This document shows positions 53,923-62,238 of a stretch of 64,000 bases of DNA, in pieces. How positions within the stretch are numbered: position 1 is the stretch's first letter; every line of letters starts with the position of its first letter. The stretch lies in contig CAKULY010000009.1 in NCBI GenBank assembly GCA_934667505.1, positions 1-64,000 on the forward strand, written 5' to 3'. The position numbers were made by a program, and so were the translations under genes. Source of the DNA: an uncultured Treponema sp. (GTDB lineage Bacteria > Spirochaetota > Spirochaetia > Treponematales > Treponemataceae). The notes beneath the pieces were generated by a model. That model did not search any database. It saw nothing but the letters and a program-made list of their open reading frames with translations, and had not been told where the DNA came from.

Positions 53923-54144
53923 TTAATCGCCTAGAAAATCATCTGGATCATATCCATCATCAAGTTGTGCTAGATAACCACGAGCAAAATTTTCATAATC
54001 TCTTTTTGTTGCTTGTTCGTCTTCGTATTCTTCTAACACGTTATCAGCTGTATTTGAGTCCAATTCATTTTTGTTGCGGTAGTTAGAGTATCCAGATTTT
54101 AATATTTCTAGTTCTTCTTTGTATTCTGCTAAAGTTGTAACCAT
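53923..54144 (-). CDS. Small acidic protein of unknown function
   Basis: The 73-residue protein is strongly acidic and helical (LAEYKEELEILKSGYSN, EEYEDEQATKRDYENFARGY) and ends DDGYDPDDFLGD. A GGAGG site precedes the ATG. It is transcribed divergently from the XRE regulator, whose operator-like palindromes lie between them, so it is a likely regulated target. The acidic character recalls DNA-mimic or antitoxin-like proteins, but nothing in the sequence proves this. Confidence 0.6.
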   Translation of the reverse strand: MVTTLAEYKEELEILKSGYSNYRNKNELDSNTADNVLEEYEDEQATKRDYENFARGYLAQLDDGYDPDDFLGD

Positions 54145-54168
54145 AAAGACCTCCGTAAAATTGTTTGT

Positions 54169-54212
54169 ACTTAATTAAGTGTTTGTATAATTATATACAC
54201 TTTTATAAGTGT
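54169..54212. promoter_or_regulatory. Operator-like palindromes between divergent genes
   Basis: ACTTAATTAAGT (54169-54180) and ACACTTTTATAAGTGT (54197-54212) share the ACTT-N4-AAGT core. They lie between the start of the acidic protein and the -10 box of the XRE gene, where a repressor could silence both. Confidence 0.6.
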
Positions 54213-54240
54213 AAAAGTAAATAAAAAACGCTTAAAAAAG

Positions 54241-54246
54241 TATACT
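54241..54246 (+). promoter_or_regulatory. -10 box of the XRE regulator, leaderless type
   Basis: TATACT ends six bases before the ATG at 54253. No convincing -35 box is present, and the second palindrome lies where it would be expected. Confidence 0.5.
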
Positions 54247-54252
54247 CCAGAT

Positions 54253-54570
54253 ATGTCTTTTTCAGAAAATCTAAGAGATTTATTAGATTACAAGGGAATT
54301 GAGTTAAAGGAACTTTCCGCAGGAACTGGAATAAGTAAAAATACTTTAGACAATTATCTTTCGGGGCAAAAATCTCTTCCAAATATTGAAAATGGAGTGA
54401 AAATAGCCAAATTTTTAGGAGTTTCGGCAGAATATTTGGTATACGGAAATTCGTTTGTTTTGGAAAGTCAAGATTCCTTGGAAAAGATTGTTTCAGATTT
54501 AAAAAAACTTAATAAAACAGATTTTTTTTCTATAGCAAACATAGTTAATTCTTTGGCAAAAAATAAATGA
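54253..54570 (+). CDS. XRE-family transcriptional regulator
   Basis: The 105-residue protein has a typical helix-turn-helix in its first half (LKELSAGTGISKNTLDNYLSGQKSLP). A ~40-residue C-terminal helix pair that probably dimerises follows (SLEKIVSDLKKLNK). Its own start and the divergent gene's start flank two similar palindromes, so autoregulation is likely. No phage genes are seen nearby, so it belongs to a small accessory cassette. Confidence 0.8.
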   Translation: MSFSENLRDLLDYKGIELKELSAGTGISKNTLDNYLSGQKSLPNIENGVKIAKFLGVSAEYLVYGNSFVLESQDSLEKIVSDLKKLNKTDFFSIANIVNSLAKNK

Positions 54571-54640
54571 TTCTGTTGTTTTTCAAGGTTATATGTTGAA
54601 AAACTCTATGGGGATGTTGGGATAGCTTTTTCAGATTTAT

Positions 54641-54670
54641 TTGACAACTCTCCGAATGTGTAATTATAAT
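54641..54670 (+). promoter_or_regulatory. Promoter of the brnT-brnA pair, leaderless
   Basis: A consensus TTGACA (54641-54646) and TATAAT (54665-54670) are spaced by 18. The ATG at 54677 starts six bases after the -10 box. An ATG-free upstream frame reaches back to a TTG that is the -35 box itself, so that longer start is rejected. Confidence 0.8.
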
Positions 54671-54676
54671 ATAATT

Positions 54677-54964
54677 ATGGATGAGATAATTTTTGAATGG
54701 GATCCTGTAAAGGCTGCATTAAATTATGCAAAGCATAAAGTTTCTTTTGAAGAGGCGAAAACTGTGTTTTATGATGAAAACGCAGTTTTAATTGCAGATC
54801 CAGATCATTCTTCACTTGATGAGAGCAGATTTATTATGCTTGGATTGAGTTCAGACTTGCATATGTTGGTAGTTTGTCATTGCTATAAAGAAAATGACAG
54901 GATAAGAATTATTTCTGCAAGAAAAGCCGATTTACAAGAAGCAAGGCAGTATGGAGGCGTATAA
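54677..54964 (+). CDS. brnT: BrnT-family ribonuclease toxin
   Basis: The 95-residue protein opens FEWDPVKAALNYAKHKVSFEEA, the BrnT signature, and ends with the conserved IRIISARKADLQEARQY. BrnT is a RelE-fold ribonuclease toxin neutralised by BrnA, whose gene follows after one base. Toxin first is the usual BrnT/BrnA order. The translation start is set by the promoter. Autoregulation by the BrnTA complex is expected from the family. Confidence 0.88.
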   Translation: MDEIIFEWDPVKAALNYAKHKVSFEEAKTVFYDENAVLIADPDHSSLDESRFIMLGLSSDLHMLVVCHCYKENDRIRIISARKADLQEARQYGGV

Positions 54965-54965
54965 A

Positions 54966-55175
54966 ATGAGAGACCATTATGATTTTTCAAACGGAATAAA
55001 GAACCCTTATGCGGATAAATTAAAAAAGCAGATAACAATCCGTCTTGATGACAAAGTAATTGATTATTTTAAGAAGATGGCAGAAGAAACAGGAATGCCG
55101 TATCAGAATATCATCAATTATTATTTGCTCGACTGTGTGAACGAAAAAAAGCATTTGCGCTTGGCGTTTAATTGA
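54966..55175 (+). CDS. brnA: BrnA-family antitoxin
   Basis: The 69-residue protein has a RHH-like core KQITIRLDDKVIDYFKKMAEETGMPYQNIIN and a basic start (RDHYDFSNGIKNPY). It should bind DNA as a dimer and neutralise BrnT. The start at 54966 follows GGAGG by eight bases. An ATG at 54951 lies just ahead of that site and is less likely. The cassette ends with a GC-rich repeat. Confidence 0.82.
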   Translation: MRDHYDFSNGIKNPYADKLKKQITIRLDDKVIDYFKKMAEETGMPYQNIINYYLLDCVNEKKHLRLAFN

Positions 55176-55344
55176 TGGGGCGTTGTTCGTAAACTACCGA
55201 GTTTGCTTCGTAAACACGCGGGGGCGTTGCGGGGTGTCCCCGCACGGTGGGTAGGGCGCAACGAAGTGCGACCGTAGGGCGGTTGTCCGCCCGCAAAATC
55301 TTTCGATTGTTAAATCTTGTGAAATTCGTTAAACTTCTAGCGTT
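55176..55344. repeat. GC-rich intergenic repeat and promoter of the histidine fusion gene
   Basis: GGGGGCGTTGCGGGG...CCCCGC followed by GGCGCAACGAAGTGCG hairpins matches the type at 206-300 but is not identical. Near the end, TTGTTA (55307-55312) and TAAACT (55330-55335), spaced by 17, lie nine bases before the ATG at 55345. Confidence 0.65.
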
Positions 55345-56646
55345 ATGGTAATCAGTTCTATCGACCTAAAAGGCGGTCATGTTGTTCAGTTAAAAAATGG
55401 AAAAGAGCTTGTGCTGCAGCGCGATGATGCGGACGCTCTTATAAAAGAATTTGATAAATATGGCGAAGTTGCTGTTATCGACCTTGATGCGGCAATGGGA
55501 AATACAAATCCAAAAGGCGATACGGTTAATACGCCGCTTTTGAAAAGCCTTTTGCGTAAGGGAAATGTTCGCACCGGCGGCGGAGTTCGTTCTGTAAAGC
55601 GTGCGCGCGAATTGATTTCGCTAGGGGCTGAAAAAGTTATAATCGGTTCAAGCGCGTGGAAAAAGAATCCTGAAAACAATTCTGATGTTTTGAACACAGA
55701 ATTCTTGGACGAGCTTGTTGCGGCAATCGGAAAACAGCGCATAATTATTGGTGTTGACGCTTTGAACGGAAAAATTGCTGTAAAAGGCTGGACGGAAACA
55801 ATCGACGTTCCGCTTATTGAAGGTGCAAAACTTGCACAAAAATATTGTTCCGAGCTTCTTTTTACTTGTGTTGAAAAAGAAGGCTGTATGCAGGGAACAA
55901 ATCTTGAGATGGCAAAAGAGCTTCGCGCTGCTGTAAGTTGCCGGGTTGTTGTTGCCGGCGGCGTTTCTTCAGAAGAAGAAATTGAAACGCTTGAAAAAAT
56001 GTACTGCGACGTTCAGCTTGGAATGGCGCTCTACACAAATAAAGTCAGCCTGAAAAACGCTTTTGTGCGCTGTCTTGACTGGCAAAAAACAGGCGGAATG
56101 ATTCCCCTTATTGCGCAGGATGAGCGAAGCCGCGAAGTTCTGATGATGGGCTACGCAAACCGCGAGTCGCTTGAAAAAACTTTTGAAACTGGAAAACTTA
56201 CATTTTTTAGCCGTTCACGAAACACTTTGTGGACAAAAGGCGAAACTTCAGGACATTTTCTGGATGTTGTAAAACTTCGTGCAGATTGCGACCGCGACAC
56301 AATTCTTGCAATTGTAAAACCGAATGGCGGCGCGTGCCACACTGGAAGCTGGACTTGCTTTACTTCCGCGCCGGACGAAAAATCCACGTTGGAACGCCTT
56401 TACGCGACAATTTCTGAACGTTTTGCAAATCCAAAGCCGGGATCATACACTGCAACGCTCGACAATAAACGCGTGCGCGAAAAAGTTGAGGAAGAGGCCG
56501 AGGAAATCTGCGAGGCAGACGGAAAGGACGAAGTTATCTGGGAAGCCGCCGACCTTCTGTATTTTGTGAGCGTTCTTATGTACAAAGAAGGTGTTAATTG
56601 GCAGGATGTCTATAACGAGCTGGATAAGAGACATAAAGAAAAATGA
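55345..56646 (+). CDS. HisA - HisI - HisE fusion, three histidine-biosynthesis steps in one chain
   Basis: Residues 1-245 are a HisA-type TIM barrel (SSIDLKGGHVVQL with Asp7; IIGVDALNGK with Asp138), the isomerase forming PRFAR. Residues 252-340 are HisI, phosphoribosyl-AMP cyclohydrolase, with LMMGYANRESL, DCDRD (314-318) and ACHTGSWTC (Cys331, Cys338). Residues 349-415 are HisE, the phosphoribosyl-ATP pyrophosphatase, with KVEEEAEEI and WEAADLLYF. HisI-HisE fusions are common; the extra HisA barrel is not. HisF is less likely because the start lacks its CLDV pattern. hisD lies downstream, but no other his genes are seen. Confidence 0.85.
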   Translation: MVISSIDLKGGHVVQLKNGKELVLQRDDADALIKEFDKYGEVAVIDLDAAMGNTNPKGDTVNTPLLKSLLRKGNVRTGGGVRSVKRARELISLGAEKVIIGSSAWKKNPENNSDVLNTEFLDELVAAIGKQRIIIGVDALNGKIAVKGWTETIDVPLIEGAKLAQKYCSELLFTCVEKEGCMQGTNLEMAKELRAAVSCRVVVAGGVSSEEEIETLEKMYCDVQLGMALYTNKVSLKNAFVRCLDWQKTGGMIPLIAQDERSREVLMMGYANRESLEKTFETGKLTFFSRSRNTLWTKGETSGHFLDVVKLRADCDRDTILAIVKPNGGACHTGSWTCFTSAPDEKSTLERLYATISERFANPKPGSYTATLDNKRVREKVEEEAEEICEADGKDEVIWEAADLLYFVSVLMYKEGVNWQDVYNELDKRHKEK

Positions 56647-57133
56647 GAAAGGTTGTGATGGTTGCCTATGCATTCGGATGATGGGCTTAATCAACACAAC
56701 CTTTCTCTGCGAGTTTTCAAAGAAAACTCGTAAATTCATGGTGATTTTGGTGGAAGCAATCTCAATATAATTTGTTGGGCACTTTTCTTGGTTCCGTGCC
56801 AAGCACTCCATTGCTTCACGTCGTTTCACTCTGTTTCGCAATCCGCCTTCGGCGGACCACTACAATCCTTGCCGCATTCAAAAAGTCAAACAGAAATTGG
56901 AGTTATAAGATAAAAACTGCCAAAAATGTTGTCAGTTTTTATCTTTTCAAGTTTGCAATGCAAACTTGTTATCAACTGTTGTTTCTCACTTCGTTGCGAA
57001 ACAACTTAAAAAGTCAAATCGAAAGTTGAAACTTTCTCATTGATTTTTTATTTAGGGTTTATCAAAACCCTAAAAACGGCTGAGTCAAGGTCTTGAGCGT
57101 AAGCGTACCTTGACCAGACGTATGGGAGTAAAA
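56647..57133. repeat. Long hairpin-rich intergenic region upstream of hisD
   Basis: No gene is found in these 487 bases. In order they hold a 13-bp inverted repeat with a 37-base loop (56645-56707), a GAGTTTTC hairpin (56711-56729), a TCCGCC-TTC-GGCGGA hairpin (56842-56856) and a terminator-like hairpin (56907-56945). A palindrome CAAGTTTGCA-A-TGCAAACTTG (56948-56968), a GTTGTTTC hairpin (56978-57005) and the 74-bp block (57050-57123) follow. The last three modules are the ones seen before the tolC-like gene, in another order. Confidence 0.85.
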
Positions 57134-58498
57134 ATGATAAAAATTGTAAAAGCAAATGAACTTGAAGGGGAATGGTTTGAAGGTCGTTCCTTTGGAACAA
57201 CAAATGAAACCGTTCATTCAATCATAGAAGACGTTGCCGCAAACGGCGACTCGGCCTTAAAAAAATACGGACAGAAATTTGACGTTTCCGCGCCTGAAAC
57301 ATTTTTAATAGAAGAAAATGAATTAAAAGCCGCCGCAGAAAAACTTGAAAAAGAAAATCCAGAAATTTACAACGCAATCTGCTATTCCCACGAGCTTGCC
57401 TTAAAATTTGCTTTGCGCCAAAAATCCTCTTTCGACGACTTTGAAATTGAACTTACTCCCGGAATGTTTACGGGGCAAAAAACAATTCCTGTTGAGCGTG
57501 CCGGCGTTTATGTTCCGGCCGGAAGATTTCCGCTTGTTTCAACTGTTGTAATGACGGTTACTCCGGCAATTGCCGCTGGCGTAAAGGAAATTGTCCTTTG
57601 CACTCCGCCAAGAATTCACCCGGAAGACAAATCCGCTGCACAAAAAGCTGGGCTTGGCGTTCCTGGAGCCCCTTTTGTTGGCGGTAAACCTTATGCCGAT
57701 GAAGGAATCATGGCGGCAGCATATATTTGCGGTGTAAAAAAATGCTATGCCTGCGGTGGCGCTCAGGCAATTGCGGCAATGGCTTACGGAACAGAAACAA
57801 TTCCTCCAGTTGATGTGATTGTCGGTCCTGGAAACAAGTTTGTTGCCGCCGCAAAAAAAGAAGTCTACGGAAAAGTCGGAATCGATATGGTTGCCGGTCC
57901 TACGGAAGTTTTTGTTATTGCCGACAAATCTGCAAATCCACAATGGGTTGCCGCCGACCTTTTGGCGCAGGCGGAGCACGATGTTGTTGCCCAGCCAGTT
58001 CTTGCAACAGACTGCGAAGAATTAGCTGCAAAGGTCAGCGAGCAGATTGAAAAACAGCTGGAAAATCTTCCCACAAAAGAAATCGCCCGCCAAAGCATCG
58101 ACAATTGCGGCAGAATCATAATTTGTGATGACTTGGAGCAGGCGGCGGAACTTGCAAATCTAAAGGCGCCTGAGCATCTTGAGCTTGCGATGGAATCTGG
58201 CGCATTGCGCGATAAAATTCAATCGCTTGTGCACAATTTTGGTTCTTTGTTCATCGGGGACTACGCTGCTGAAGTCTTTGGTGATTATGCGGCAGGTTTG
58301 AACCACACGCTGCCAACGAGCGGCTCGGCTAGATTTACAGGCGGCTTGAGCGTCCGTGTTTTCTTGAAAACTGTAACAACCTTGCGCGCGGAAAAAGGCA
58401 GCGAAGGCCTGAAAAAAAGCGCGGCGGCTGCTGGATTCCTTGGCGATGCGGAAGGGCTAGCCGCACATGCGCGCGCGGCTAGAATCAGGCTGGAATAG
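57134..58498 (+). CDS. hisD: Histidinol dehydrogenase
   Basis: HisD performs the last two oxidations of histidine synthesis, histidinol to histidine, using NAD and zinc. The 454-residue protein has the family's AGPTEVFVIAD, the zinc-associated LAQAEHD segment and LNHTLPT. The start at 57134 follows GGGAG by six bases; in-frame codons at 57110 and 57122 lie in the repeat block. The AEC transporter starts three bases after the stop. Together with the HisA-IE fusion upstream it covers five reactions of the pathway. Confidence 0.93.
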   Translation: MIKIVKANELEGEWFEGRSFGTTNETVHSIIEDVAANGDSALKKYGQKFDVSAPETFLIEENELKAAAEKLEKENPEIYNAICYSHELALKFALRQKSSFDDFEIELTPGMFTGQKTIPVERAGVYVPAGRFPLVSTVVMTVTPAIAAGVKEIVLCTPPRIHPEDKSAAQKAGLGVPGAPFVGGKPYADEGIMAAAYICGVKKCYACGGAQAIAAMAYGTETIPPVDVIVGPGNKFVAAAKKEVYGKVGIDMVAGPTEVFVIADKSANPQWVAADLLAQAEHDVVAQPVLATDCEELAAKVSEQIEKQLENLPTKEIARQSIDNCGRIIICDDLEQAAELANLKAPEHLELAMESGALRDKIQSLVHNFGSLFIGDYAAEVFGDYAAGLNHTLPTSGSARFTGGLSVRVFLKTVTTLRAEKGSEGLKKSAAAAGFLGDAEGLAAHARAARIRLE

Positions 58499-58501
58499 AA
58501 A

Positions 58502-59443
58502 ATGTATCTTCTTGTTGCGCGCCAGCTTTTTGTCATGTTTATAATCTCTGTTGCGGGCTTTGCAGTAACTAAAGCGTTCCGCTTTGGGAATTTAGAGCAG
58601 CAATTTGTGAGCAAAATGCTTGTTTTGTTCGTGAATCCTTGTTTGATTATCAGTCGATTTGATTTGGATTTTGAAATCGAAAAGTTTAAGAGTTTTTTGA
58701 TAGTAATTTTGCTTTCTGTGGTCGTACATTTTGTTATGATTGCTATAGCTCTGGTTTTTGCTCGCTCAAAGGATAAAGAAGAAAAAAAACTTGACTGCAT
58801 AGACAAGATAGCCTTTGTTTTTACAAACTGCGCCTTTATAGGTATTCCATTGATAGACGGGGCTTTAGGACATGAAGCTGTTTTTTATTTGTTAGGATTT
58901 GTTGCAACATTCAATATCTTTTTATGGACTTTTGGTTACCTGATGTTCGCAGGAAAAATCCATTTTAAAAAACTTATTTTAAATCCAAATATAATAGCTT
59001 TAGTTATAGGGCTTGCTATTTTTTGTCTTCCGGTAAGGCTGCCTTCAATAATCGCAGTTCCGCTAAACTTAATTGGAGATATGAATACTTGCCTTGCGAT
59101 GATTCTTCTAGGAATGTTGTTCGCTAATTTTAAAAAGAAAGAAAATGTCTCTTATACAATTCGAATTATAAAATTTAGTTTGATAAAGCACGTTGTATTG
59201 ACGATTGCTGTTTTTATAATAGTTTTTGCCGCGTATAAACTTTTTGCGAATGTAAAAGATATGCGCCTTATTTGCTATGTTGTTTATATTGCGGCTTTGT
59301 GTCCTGTTGGAATGAGCGTTTCAAGTTTTGCGGTTATATTCAATAAGGACGAATCCTATGCGGCGCTTTTGTGCCTTGTAACAAGTGCCATAAGTATTGT
59401 AATGTTACCTTTGTGTATTGGCATTGCAGAAAAAATTTTTTAA
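58502..59443 (+). CDS. AEC-family (auxin efflux carrier type) transporter
   Basis: The 313-residue integral membrane protein has about ten hydrophobic segments in two halves. The AEC family features are NPCLIISRF near the start and CPVGMSVSSFAVIF in the C-terminal half. Bacterial relatives export or exchange organic acids or amino acids. Its position directly behind hisD suggests co-transcription, but the cargo is unknown. Confidence 0.78.
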   Translation: MYLLVARQLFVMFIISVAGFAVTKAFRFGNLEQQFVSKMLVLFVNPCLIISRFDLDFEIEKFKSFLIVILLSVVVHFVMIAIALVFARSKDKEEKKLDCIDKIAFVFTNCAFIGIPLIDGALGHEAVFYLLGFVATFNIFLWTFGYLMFAGKIHFKKLILNPNIIALVIGLAIFCLPVRLPSIIAVPLNLIGDMNTCLAMILLGMLFANFKKKENVSYTIRIIKFSLIKHVVLTIAVFIIVFAAYKLFANVKDMRLICYVVYIAALCPVGMSVSSFAVIFNKDESYAALLCLVTSAISIVMLPLCIGIAEKIF

Positions 59444-59457
59444 TATAATTTTAATAG

Positions 59458-59552
59458 CCTAAACTTCGAGTTTTTAGAAAAACAAACAAAAGCGGAAGCG
59501 AATTTACAAGCTGAATGCATTTTTTACCAGTTATAAGAAGCTCGAAGTTTGG
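59458..59552. repeat. Terminal-inverted-repeat intergenic element, copy E
   Basis: The ends CCTAAACTTCGAG and CTCGAAGTTTGG are inverted repeats. The inside has the AAAGCG..AAGCGAATTTACAA core. It lies between the AEC gene and def and touches the def ribosome-binding site. No clear target duplication is seen. Confidence 0.7.
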
Positions 59553-59566
59553 AAAAAGGAATTTTT

Positions 59567-60142
59567 ATGAGAATTACAAAATTAGGTGAGGAAATTTTAA
59601 GACAAAAGGCGCAGCCAGTTTCGGCAGAGGAAATAAATGACGAGCTTCGTTCGTTTATAGATGAAATGTTTGCGGCAATGGAAGCTGCCGACGGTGTTGG
59701 TCTTGCAGGTCCTCAGGCAGGAGTTAGCAAACGCTTTTTTGTGGTTGTTGCAGATGATGGAATTCGTAGAGTTTTTATAAATCCTCAAATTATATCAACT
59801 TCTGCGGATTTGCTGGATTATGAAGAAGGCTGTTTAAGTGTTCCTGGAGTTTACGAAACTATAAAGCGTCCTGCGAAAGTTACTGTTCAGGCTTTAAATG
59901 AAAGGGGAAGACGGTTTACCTTGGATGCGGACGGTCTTCTTGCAAGAATTATTCAGCATGAATACGACCATTTGGAAGGAATCCTTTTTATAGACAGGGG
60001 AGACCCTAATTTTGCAGAAAAGACAAAGCAGCAGTTTGAAAAACGAGCAGCGAAAGCAGAGCAAAAAAGACTTGCACGGGAAGCTAAGCAAAAGAAAATA
60101 GAAGCGGCAAAAGCAAAAAAGGCTGAGAAAGCGGGAAAATAG
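59567..60142 (+). CDS. def: Peptide deformylase
   Basis: Def removes the formyl group from new proteins and needs a metal. The three motifs are intact: GVGLAGPQAG (43-52), EGCLSVP (87-93, metal Cys89) and QHEYDHLEG (His131, His135). After the normal ~165-residue enzyme there is a Lys/Ala-rich tail (about 150-191) that could contact ribosomal RNA. The start at 59567 follows AAAGGA. fmt, which adds the formyl group, starts two bases after the stop, the usual pairing. Confidence 0.94.
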   Translation: MRITKLGEEILRQKAQPVSAEEINDELRSFIDEMFAAMEAADGVGLAGPQAGVSKRFFVVVADDGIRRVFINPQIISTSADLLDYEEGCLSVPGVYETIKRPAKVTVQALNERGRRFTLDADGLLARIIQHEYDHLEGILFIDRGDPNFAEKTKQQFEKRAAKAEQKRLAREAKQKKIEAAKAKKAEKAGK

Positions 60143-60144
60143 TT

Positions 60145-61128
60145 ATGATTCGTGTTGTTTACGCAGGAAGCCCAGACGCATCCGCTGTTGCTCTCCGTTT
60201 GCTTGCTCTGTCAAGTTCGTCTTGTGGATATAAAATTGTAGGTGTTCTTACAAATCCGCCAAGTGCAAAAGGAAGGCATAAAACGCCTTCTCCAACGCCA
60301 GTTCATTGCGCTGCTTTGGAGCTTGGAATAGACGTTTTTACTCCGGAACATTTAGATAGCGAATGTAGGCAAAAAATACAAGCTCTTTCTCCAGATATTT
60401 TGGTTTGCTTTGCTTACGGGCACATCTTTGGTCCGAAGTTTTTAAGTCTTTTTAGATTTGGCGGAATAAATTTGCATCCGTCAGCTCTTCCAAAGTATCG
60501 CGGCTGTACGCCAGTTAATGCTGCGATTCTTAATGGAGATAGCGAAACTGCTTTTTCTGTTCAAAAAATAAGCTTAAAAATGGATGAAGGAAATATTCTA
60601 AGTTCATATCCTGTGGTTCTTACAAAAAAAGAAACTGCCGGCTCTTTGCTAGACGAAGCTGCAAAAAAAGGGGCAGAGCTTCTTTCTTCGATTTTAGCTC
60701 AGTTGAATCAAACTGAAAAACTGCCGGAAGGAAAAATTCAAACGGGAACGGCTAGCTATACGCAGATAATAAAAAAAGAAGATGCCTTGCTGGATTGGAA
60801 TAAAGACAGCGTTTGCATAGATGCTTTTGTAAGGGGGTATTTTCCTGAGCCTGGCGCCTGGTGCTTTGAAAATTCTTCAGTCATCCGCATTCTGGAAGGT
60901 TTTCCAATTGATGAAGGCGAGGCTGGAAACCTGAATCTTAATGAGTTTTTAAGTGCGAAGCCTGGAACTGTTTGTTCTTTTATAAAAAACAAAGGAATTA
61001 TAGTTCGCTGCGCTAAAGGCTTTTTTGCAATTACAAAACTTCAGCGGCAAGGCAAAAATGCAATGGACTACAAATCTTTTATGAACGGAGCGAGAGACTT
61101 TATTGGTTCGTTGTTGTCTATTCACTGA
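60145..61128 (+). CDS. fmt: Methionyl-tRNA formyltransferase
   Basis: Fmt formylates the initiator Met-tRNA using 10-formyl-tetrahydrofolate. The 327-residue protein has the catalytic segment GGINLHPSALPKYRGCTPVNAAILNGD with its conserved Asn-His, and a C-terminal domain for tRNA binding. It lies between def and a PASTA gene. Motifs and the def partner make the call secure. Confidence 0.95.
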   Translation: MIRVVYAGSPDASAVALRLLALSSSSCGYKIVGVLTNPPSAKGRHKTPSPTPVHCAALELGIDVFTPEHLDSECRQKIQALSPDILVCFAYGHIFGPKFLSLFRFGGINLHPSALPKYRGCTPVNAAILNGDSETAFSVQKISLKMDEGNILSSYPVVLTKKETAGSLLDEAAKKGAELLSSILAQLNQTEKLPEGKIQTGTASYTQIIKKEDALLDWNKDSVCIDAFVRGYFPEPGAWCFENSSVIRILEGFPIDEGEAGNLNLNEFLSAKPGTVCSFIKNKGIIVRCAKGFFAITKLQRQGKNAMDYKSFMNGARDFIGSLLSIH

Positions 61129-61149
61129 AAAAATGATAAAGTAAAATCT

Positions 61150-62226
61150 ATGAAAATGAACAATTTTTTGGAAAAAATAAAAAATGGCACAAAAACAATG
61201 TGTTCAAAAATAAAGAATTTTCGCTTTTCTAAAGTAAGTGTTCTTAATTATTTTGATAATCTTCAGTCAAATGGAAAAATTCTTGTTTGGACTGTAATTT
61301 TTGCCGTCATAGTTTTAATATTTTTCTGCGCAGTTGTATTTTTTACGAATGTTAGAGGACCAGAAGAAGTAATGGTTCCTGAAGTCCGTGGAAAAGAACT
61401 TGCCCAGGCTCTTATAGAAATGCAGAAAAAGGAGCTTTATCCTAAAATAACGCTGCGTTATTCTCAAAATCCAGGAGATGAAGGCACTATTCTAGAGCAA
61501 ACACCAAAACCTGGAGCAATTGTCCGCGGCTATAGCCGTGTTTCTTTGGTTGTCAGCAGAGGAATTATTGTTGACCACGTGGAAAATTACATTGGCGAAA
61601 ATTTTGACGAACTAAAGATGAAGCTGCAAACTTTGTTCGCCGGCTCCGCAAAACCGCTGATTGTTCTTGAAACTCCAATTTACAAGCCGGATGTAAGTCC
61701 TGCTGGTACAATTCTTGAGCAAGATCCGCCAGAAGGAACTGACATTTCAGAGCCTGTAAAGGTAACTCTTGTGGTAAGCCGCGGTCCTACTTTTGAAAAT
61801 ACCAGAGTTCCTAATCTTATAGGCTATTCCTTAAACGATGTTTTGCAAACTATCGCAAGAAGCAGAATTGTTTTTGATTTTACGTCAAGAAAAGTTAATA
61901 ATGGAGAAAAGCCTGGTACAGTTGTTGCTCAGCAAAAGTTTGATTCTGAATTTATTCCAAATTATTCTCGTATGTCTGTTGAAATGGTCCTTCCTTCTAG
62001 AGAATATGATGATAATATTTACGGTATTTTTTCTGCGCAGCTTACAGAATATCCTTATCCTGTTCCTATGAAACTGGATGCGACTACTTCGGACGGAAAT
62101 ACATATACACTTGTCAGTTTCTTGCATACAGGCTCAAATCTAACTCTTCCGTATGCTGTTCCAAAAGATACAACTCTTACACTTTATGTTGTAGACAAAG
62201 TGCAGAAGAAAGTAGTTGTTAGATAG
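61150..62226 (+). CDS. Membrane-anchored PASTA-domain protein without kinase
   Basis: The 358-residue protein has a short basic cytoplasmic start, a membrane helix (about 47-70) and three PASTA domains (VPEVRGKELAQALIEM..., the second after DHVENYIGENFDEL, the third VPNLIGYSLNDVLQ). A beta-rich tail follows. PASTA domains bind peptidoglycan fragments and in other bacteria are attached to Ser/Thr kinases or penicillin-binding proteins; here no such domain is present. It is in the def-fmt operon, 21 bases after fmt, and probably has a wall-sensing or structural role. ATG codons at 61150 and 61156 are both possible. Confidence 0.83.
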   Translation: MKMNNFLEKIKNGTKTMCSKIKNFRFSKVSVLNYFDNLQSNGKILVWTVIFAVIVLIFFCAVVFFTNVRGPEEVMVPEVRGKELAQALIEMQKKELYPKITLRYSQNPGDEGTILEQTPKPGAIVRGYSRVSLVVSRGIIVDHVENYIGENFDELKMKLQTLFAGSAKPLIVLETPIYKPDVSPAGTILEQDPPEGTDISEPVKVTLVVSRGPTFENTRVPNLIGYSLNDVLQTIARSRIVFDFTSRKVNNGEKPGTVVAQQKFDSEFIPNYSRMSVEMVLPSREYDDNIYGIFSAQLTEYPYPVPMKLDATTSDGNTYTLVSFLHTGSNLTLPYAVPKDTTLTLYVVDKVQKKVVVR

Positions 62227-62238
62227 CGGACTATATTT

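Noticed and set aside
54641..54676. Longer N terminus of BrnT starting at the TTG at 54641
   Set aside because: That codon is part of a consensus -35 box, and the predicted transcript starts at about 54677.
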